Assembly: GCA_903840265.1 (NCBI GenBank)
Contig: CAIMFH010000078.1
Coordinates: 1 to 35,446 of the forward strand
Source: an uncultured Schlesneria sp.
GTDB lineage: Bacteria; Planctomycetota; Planctomycetia; Planctomycetales; Planctomycetaceae
Direction of reading: 5' to 3'
Length of the DNA stretch: 35,446 nt
Part shown: positions 32,502 to 35,446 of the stretch, piece after piece
Layout: each line of letters starts with the position of its first letter
How positions within the stretch are numbered: position 1 is the stretch's first letter
The notes under the pieces: generated by a model
Seen by the model: only the letters and a program-made list of their open reading frames with translations
Told to the model about the DNA's origin: nothing
The model's database searches: none
Translations under genes and position numbers: made by a program

Positions 32502-34051
32502 GCCGCTTTGAAATGATGGATTCGCCAGCAGATCTCGAATCACAGGCCGCTCGCGAACGCATTCGTGTCGCCTACGATCCTGAACTGTTGCGAACGGCGG
32601 GGCAGCGATTCATCGAGACGCTGTCGGCGCATCTGGCTTCGGTTCAGGCCAGCGAAGGTCGAGTTCTCAACTGGATGGCTCCTTTAGAAAACATCGCTCG
32701 CGCCGGCGTTTTGCGAGACTCCGCCAGCGATTCGACAGACCCCACCGAATTGGTCTCGCGATTCGAACGGCTCATCCAGGAGATGCTGGCGCGAGGACAA
32801 AATCTGCATGACCCGCGCTACGTGGGCCATCAGGTTCCTGCTTCCATCCCACTCGCCGGTCTGTTCGATGCCATCGGCTCTGTGACAAACCAGGTCATGG
32901 CCGTCTACGAGATGGGGCCATGGTCTACCTCCGTCGAACTGGCGATGGTCGACAAACTAGCCAGTTATCTCGAGTGGAAACACGGTGACTACGCGGGTTT
33001 CGTCACGCATGGCGCATCCCTGGCAAACCTGAATGCCCTCCTCACGGCTCGAAATGTCGCCCTGAAGAACTGCTGGTCGGCAGGGTTAAGCCATTCGACT
33101 CAACAACCTGTGATCGTCGTTCAAGGAGACATTCACTACAGCATCGCGCGGGCCGCAGGAATCTTGGGCCTGGGAACTGAGCAGGTGATTAAGGTGGCCC
33201 TCGATCACCGCCGTCGCATGAACACGGAAGAGCTCGCTCGCGTTCTCACATCATTCCGAGACGAGGGGCGAACAGTCATCGCTGTCGTCGCGTGTGCCTG
33301 CTCCACGTCCATCGGCGCATTCGATCCCCTGAATGAGATCGCGGATATTTGCGAGCGACATCAGGTCTGGTTGCACGTCGACGCCGCCCACGGTGGATCG
33401 GCGTTGATCAGTCCGCGGCATCGCCATTTAGTCGCGGGACTTGAACGAGCTGACAGCTTGGTCTGGGATGCGCATAAGATGTTGTTTGTCCCCGCGCTCT
33501 GCGCCTTCCTGTATTTCAAGCAGAAGAAGCATAGCTATCTGGCATTTGAGCAGAACGCACCTTACCTGTTCGACCCCTCGGCCCCCGGTTTGGCAGACTA
33601 TGACCTCGGGTTGCGAACCGTGGAATGCACGAAGCGAGCGGCCGCGTTTGGTTTGTGGGGAGCTTGGTCGCTCTTCGGTGCCCAACTGTTTACCGACCTC
33701 GTCGATGTCACCTTCGATCTCGCCCAAGTATTCTTCCAGAAATTGAGCGCCGCCCCTGACTTCGAACCTCTGCACGAACCACAGTGTAATATTGTCGCCT
33801 TTCGCCACATCCCACCAGAACTTCAGGGTGAGACACCCGCCATCATTGGCGAATTCCAGCGACGTCTGCGTCGTCAGGTCATCGAATCCGGGGAGTTCTA
33901 TCTCGTCGCGACCAATCTGAATGGCACCGACGCCTTGCGAGTCACACTAATCAACCCGCTGACCACGCCCCAGCACCTGGATCTCTTACTGGAAACGCTG
34001 CGTCGCACGGGCAAGAAGATTCTCTGCCTGAGCGAATCAGCATCAGACTGA
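32498..34051 (+). CDS. PLP-dependent group II decarboxylase (AADC/GAD-like)
   Basis: A 517-residue pyridoxal-phosphate enzyme of fold type I. The PLP site includes HYS (213-215) for ring stacking, D295 and H298 in HVDAAHGG, and the Schiff-base K327 in WDAHKMLFVP. These are group II decarboxylase features (aromatic amino acid, glutamate or cysteine-sulfinate type). The substrate cannot be fixed by eye. The N-terminal dimer arm (about 27-105) is present. The start is either GTG 32498, which overlaps the HEAT gene stop (GTGA), or ATG 32513; I prefer the overlap. No signal is present, so it is cytoplasmic. It is convergent with the cyclase gene, with 34 bases between stops and no evident terminator. 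Confidence 0.88.
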   Translation: MSRFEMMDSPADLESQAARERIRVAYDPELLRTAGQRFIETLSAHLASVQASEGRVLNWMAPLENIARAGVLRDSASDSTDPTELVSRFERLIQEMLARGQNLHDPRYVGHQVPASIPLAGLFDAIGSVTNQVMAVYEMGPWSTSVELAMVDKLASYLEWKHGDYAGFVTHGASLANLNALLTARNVALKNCWSAGLSHSTQQPVIVVQGDIHYSIARAAGILGLGTEQVIKVALDHRRRMNTEELARVLTSFRDEGRTVIAVVACACSTSIGAFDPLNEIADICERHQVWLHVDAAHGGSALISPRHRHLVAGLERADSLVWDAHKMLFVPALCAFLYFKQKKHSYLAFEQNAPYLFDPSAPGLADYDLGLRTVECTKRAAAFGLWGAWSLFGAQLFTDLVDVTFDLAQVFFQKLSAAPDFEPLHEPQCNIVAFRHIPPELQGETPAIIGEFQRRLRRQVIESGEFYLVATNLNGTDALRVTLINPLTTPQHLDLLLETLRRTGKKILCLSESASD

Positions 34052-34085
34052 AATCGGTCTCATTCCGCCTGTTGCCGACGACGAC

Positions 34086-34970
34086 CTACTCGGACTTCGG
34101 CAATACGGCGAAGATTCGAGTCGGACCACCGGTCCCGTTCGTGATCTTGATGGGGGCCACGATCAAGAAGAAATTGCGAGATGGCAGTTTCTCAACGGCC
34201 GCGACGTTCTCCAATCCGTACCGCCCTGCTCCGTTGATCACGTGGTGTACGATGAAGTCTTTCGACGGACCGTGGTCGATGCTGAGCGTATCAATACCGA
34301 TGCCGCGAATATCACGCTCTTTGATCAGCCAGCGCGCTGCCTCGGCCGAGAACCCCGGAAAATGCATCTTGCCCATCACGTCCTGATTGCGATATCGCGC
34401 GTTGCTATCCCAGAACCGATTCCAACCGGTTTTCAACAGCACAATCGCGCGACGCGGAATCGGACCATGCTCTTTTTCCCAAGTGGCGACGTCCGATACC
34501 GTCAGCCGATAGTCAGGATCCGATTCGGCCGCGGTCGTGATGTCGATGACAACTCCGGCAGCAAACAGATCTTCATCAGCGATCTGATCCAACGTCACCT
34601 GCCCCTTCTCAAAATGGCAAGGGGCGTCGATGTGCGTGCCAAAGTGTTCAGGCATGGCGAACGCTTTTGACGACACGCCGTTCTTCTCTAACGTGGCAAT
34701 CGTCTTGAGTTGAAATGGCTGATAGTCATCCCCCGGCCAAAATGGACTCTTCTCATCGAGTCCATGAGTCAAATCGACCAACCGAGCATCGCCTGTTGCC
34801 AACTGACCGAGAGTAACGCCAAGCACCGAGTCTCTCTTCCCCTTTTGGTCGGAATCCACTTGTCCCTGGCTGACGTTGGCCAAATACATGAGACCGAACA
34901 GCCCCAGCGTCAAAGCCTCAAGAGGCCTCCATGGTGGCGTTGCGGACGTGACCGAGAACTTTTGCGACAT
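34086..34970 (-). CDS. Cyclase family protein (KynB/formamidase-like)
   Basis: A 294-residue protein of the putative-cyclase/kynurenine-formamidase family. The metal motif HFGTHIDAPCHF (H109, H113, D115, H119) is intact, and VDLTHGL...PFWPGD before it is typical. An N-terminal hydrophobic segment (about 17-36, LEALTLGLFGLMYLANVSQG) is a signal or anchor, so the enzyme likely works outside the cytoplasm. Most KynB proteins lack one. ATG 34970 is preferred because GAGGAAG lies about eight bases upstream; a TTG at 34988 falls just before that site. Hydrolysis of an amide or lactone is expected by family, but the substrate is unknown. It follows the small gene at 35014-35250 on the same strand by 43 bases. 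Confidence 0.88.
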   Translation of the reverse strand: MSQKFSVTSATPPWRPLEALTLGLFGLMYLANVSQGQVDSDQKGKRDSVLGVTLGQLATGDARLVDLTHGLDEKSPFWPGDDYQPFQLKTIATLEKNGVSSKAFAMPEHFGTHIDAPCHFEKGQVTLDQIADEDLFAAGVVIDITTAAESDPDYRLTVSDVATWEKEHGPIPRRAIVLLKTGWNRFWDSNARYRNQDVMGKMHFPGFSAEAARWLIKERDIRGIGIDTLSIDHGPSKDFIVHHVINGAGRYGLENVAAVEKLPSRNFFLIVAPIKITNGTGGPTRIFAVLPKSE

Positions 34971-35013
34971 GATCGAGTGCTTCCTCAAGTAATCGCCACA
35001 GATCGAATGGGCA

Positions 35014-35250
35014 TCATGCTACGAACGCCGGTTTCGGCATGCCACCGATCCAGTCAGGCGGTGAGAATTGTGAGGCAAGAGATGTGACCACCACGCCTCC
35101 GGCCTTCCACTCATCGTCTCCCACTCGATGGTGCGTGACAGCAACGTCGGCAACATCCGTCTTGGCAACATTCGAATCGGATGACAGACGCAGGACTTCC
35201 GTCGATATTGCCTCCCGGATCGGTGAATCAATGAGGCGTTTCGTCAACAT
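35014..35250 (-). CDS. Small hypothetical protein upstream of the cyclase gene
   Basis: A 78-residue frame from ATG 35250, with GGGAGG about nine bases upstream, a better ribosome site than most of its neighbours. The protein begins MLTKRLIDSPIREAISTEVL, has an acidic, Val-rich middle and ends DWIGGMPKPAFVA. No membrane segment, Cys motif or known domain is visible. Being 43 bases before the cyclase gene, it is probably co-transcribed. A frame from 35277 adds nine residues but has no start signal. Reality is supported by the ribosome site and spacing only. Confidence 0.5.
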   Translation of the reverse strand: MLTKRLIDSPIREAISTEVLRLSSDSNVAKTDVADVAVTHHRVGDDEWKAGGVVVTSLASQFSPPDWIGGMPKPAFVA

Positions 35251-35446
35251 TCGATGAGACCTCCCGTGAGCGCCCAATCGTCCGTGTAAAGATTTTTATT
35301 CCATTCGCAATCGCTTGTGGCTGCGGTAGTTATGCACTGCCTCTAGGGTTGCCGTGTCAAGAAATGTGAACACGAAAATCGCTTGGCATTCAATCTGCTT
35401 TACATCATGTTCATCCTGCGAAACACAAGACGACACCAAACCACAA

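Noticed and set aside
1-35446. CRISPR array, tRNA, rRNA or insertion sequence
   Set aside because: I saw no evenly spaced direct repeats, no cloverleaf I could support and no transposase or integrase frame in the window.

Overview
The window looks like a piece of a planctomycete chromosome (Schlesneria/Planctomicrobium-like at a guess). The basis is moderate G+C, a shortened division/cell-wall cluster (mraZ, rsmH, an ftsL-like gene, an FtsI/PBP2-type gene, no ftsZ or mur genes in view) in which a membrane-anchored LysM protein is inserted, and an assimilatory nitrate operon with an unusual membrane-anchored electron-transfer subunit. The assignment rests on gene content and style only; there is no rRNA or other phylogenetic marker here.

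Bases 1-3,780 are an accessory stretch. In order they hold an unrecognised protein with a helix-turn-helix-like C-terminus that is open at the window edge, a DUF4365 protein with PD-(D/E)XK-like residues, the decayed remains of a VapBC-type toxin-antitoxin pair, and two divergent genes whose products each carry an R-x4-H motif in a helical context, as in HEPN ribonucleases. This is the best candidate for an undescribed defence or stress system.

Bases 3,800-17,065 are a nitrate assimilation and sensing module. On the minus strand the order of transcription is nirBD fusion (siroheme nitrite reductase plus Rieske domain), a fused DmsB-DmsC-type Fe-S/membrane anchor, nasA (molybdopterin nitrate reductase), narK-type MFS transporter, and an alginate-export-family outer-membrane barrel. 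Together they could take nitrate through the outer membrane, across the inner membrane, and reduce it to nitrite and ammonium. Divergent from nirBD lies a two-component pair: a sensor kinase with a NarX/PilJ-like P-box, a PAS domain and a FixL-type kinase core, overlapping a FixJ-type regulator. It probably controls the operon.

Bases 17,269-19,572 carry queA (tRNA queuosine) and a GT4 glycosyltransferase. The convergent gap between the response regulator and queA contains two inverted copies of a 24-base palindromic repeat.

Bases 19,729-26,797 are the dcw remnant: three perfectly phased MraZ-type boxes, mraZ, a 400-base structured gap, rsmH, LysM protein 1 (with five DPF motifs), the ftsL-like gene, the FtsI-type gene (ATGA overlap) and LysM protein 2.

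Bases 26,960-35,446 are a mixed housekeeping region: sodA with a readable promoter and terminator, a WD40 protein, an AT-rich intergenic stretch with a cluster of ACAGAC-type sites, an SDR oxidoreductase, an unrecognised protein, a HEAT-repeat membrane protein overlapping a PLP-dependent decarboxylase, and a small hypothetical gene followed by a KynB-like cyclase/formamidase gene.
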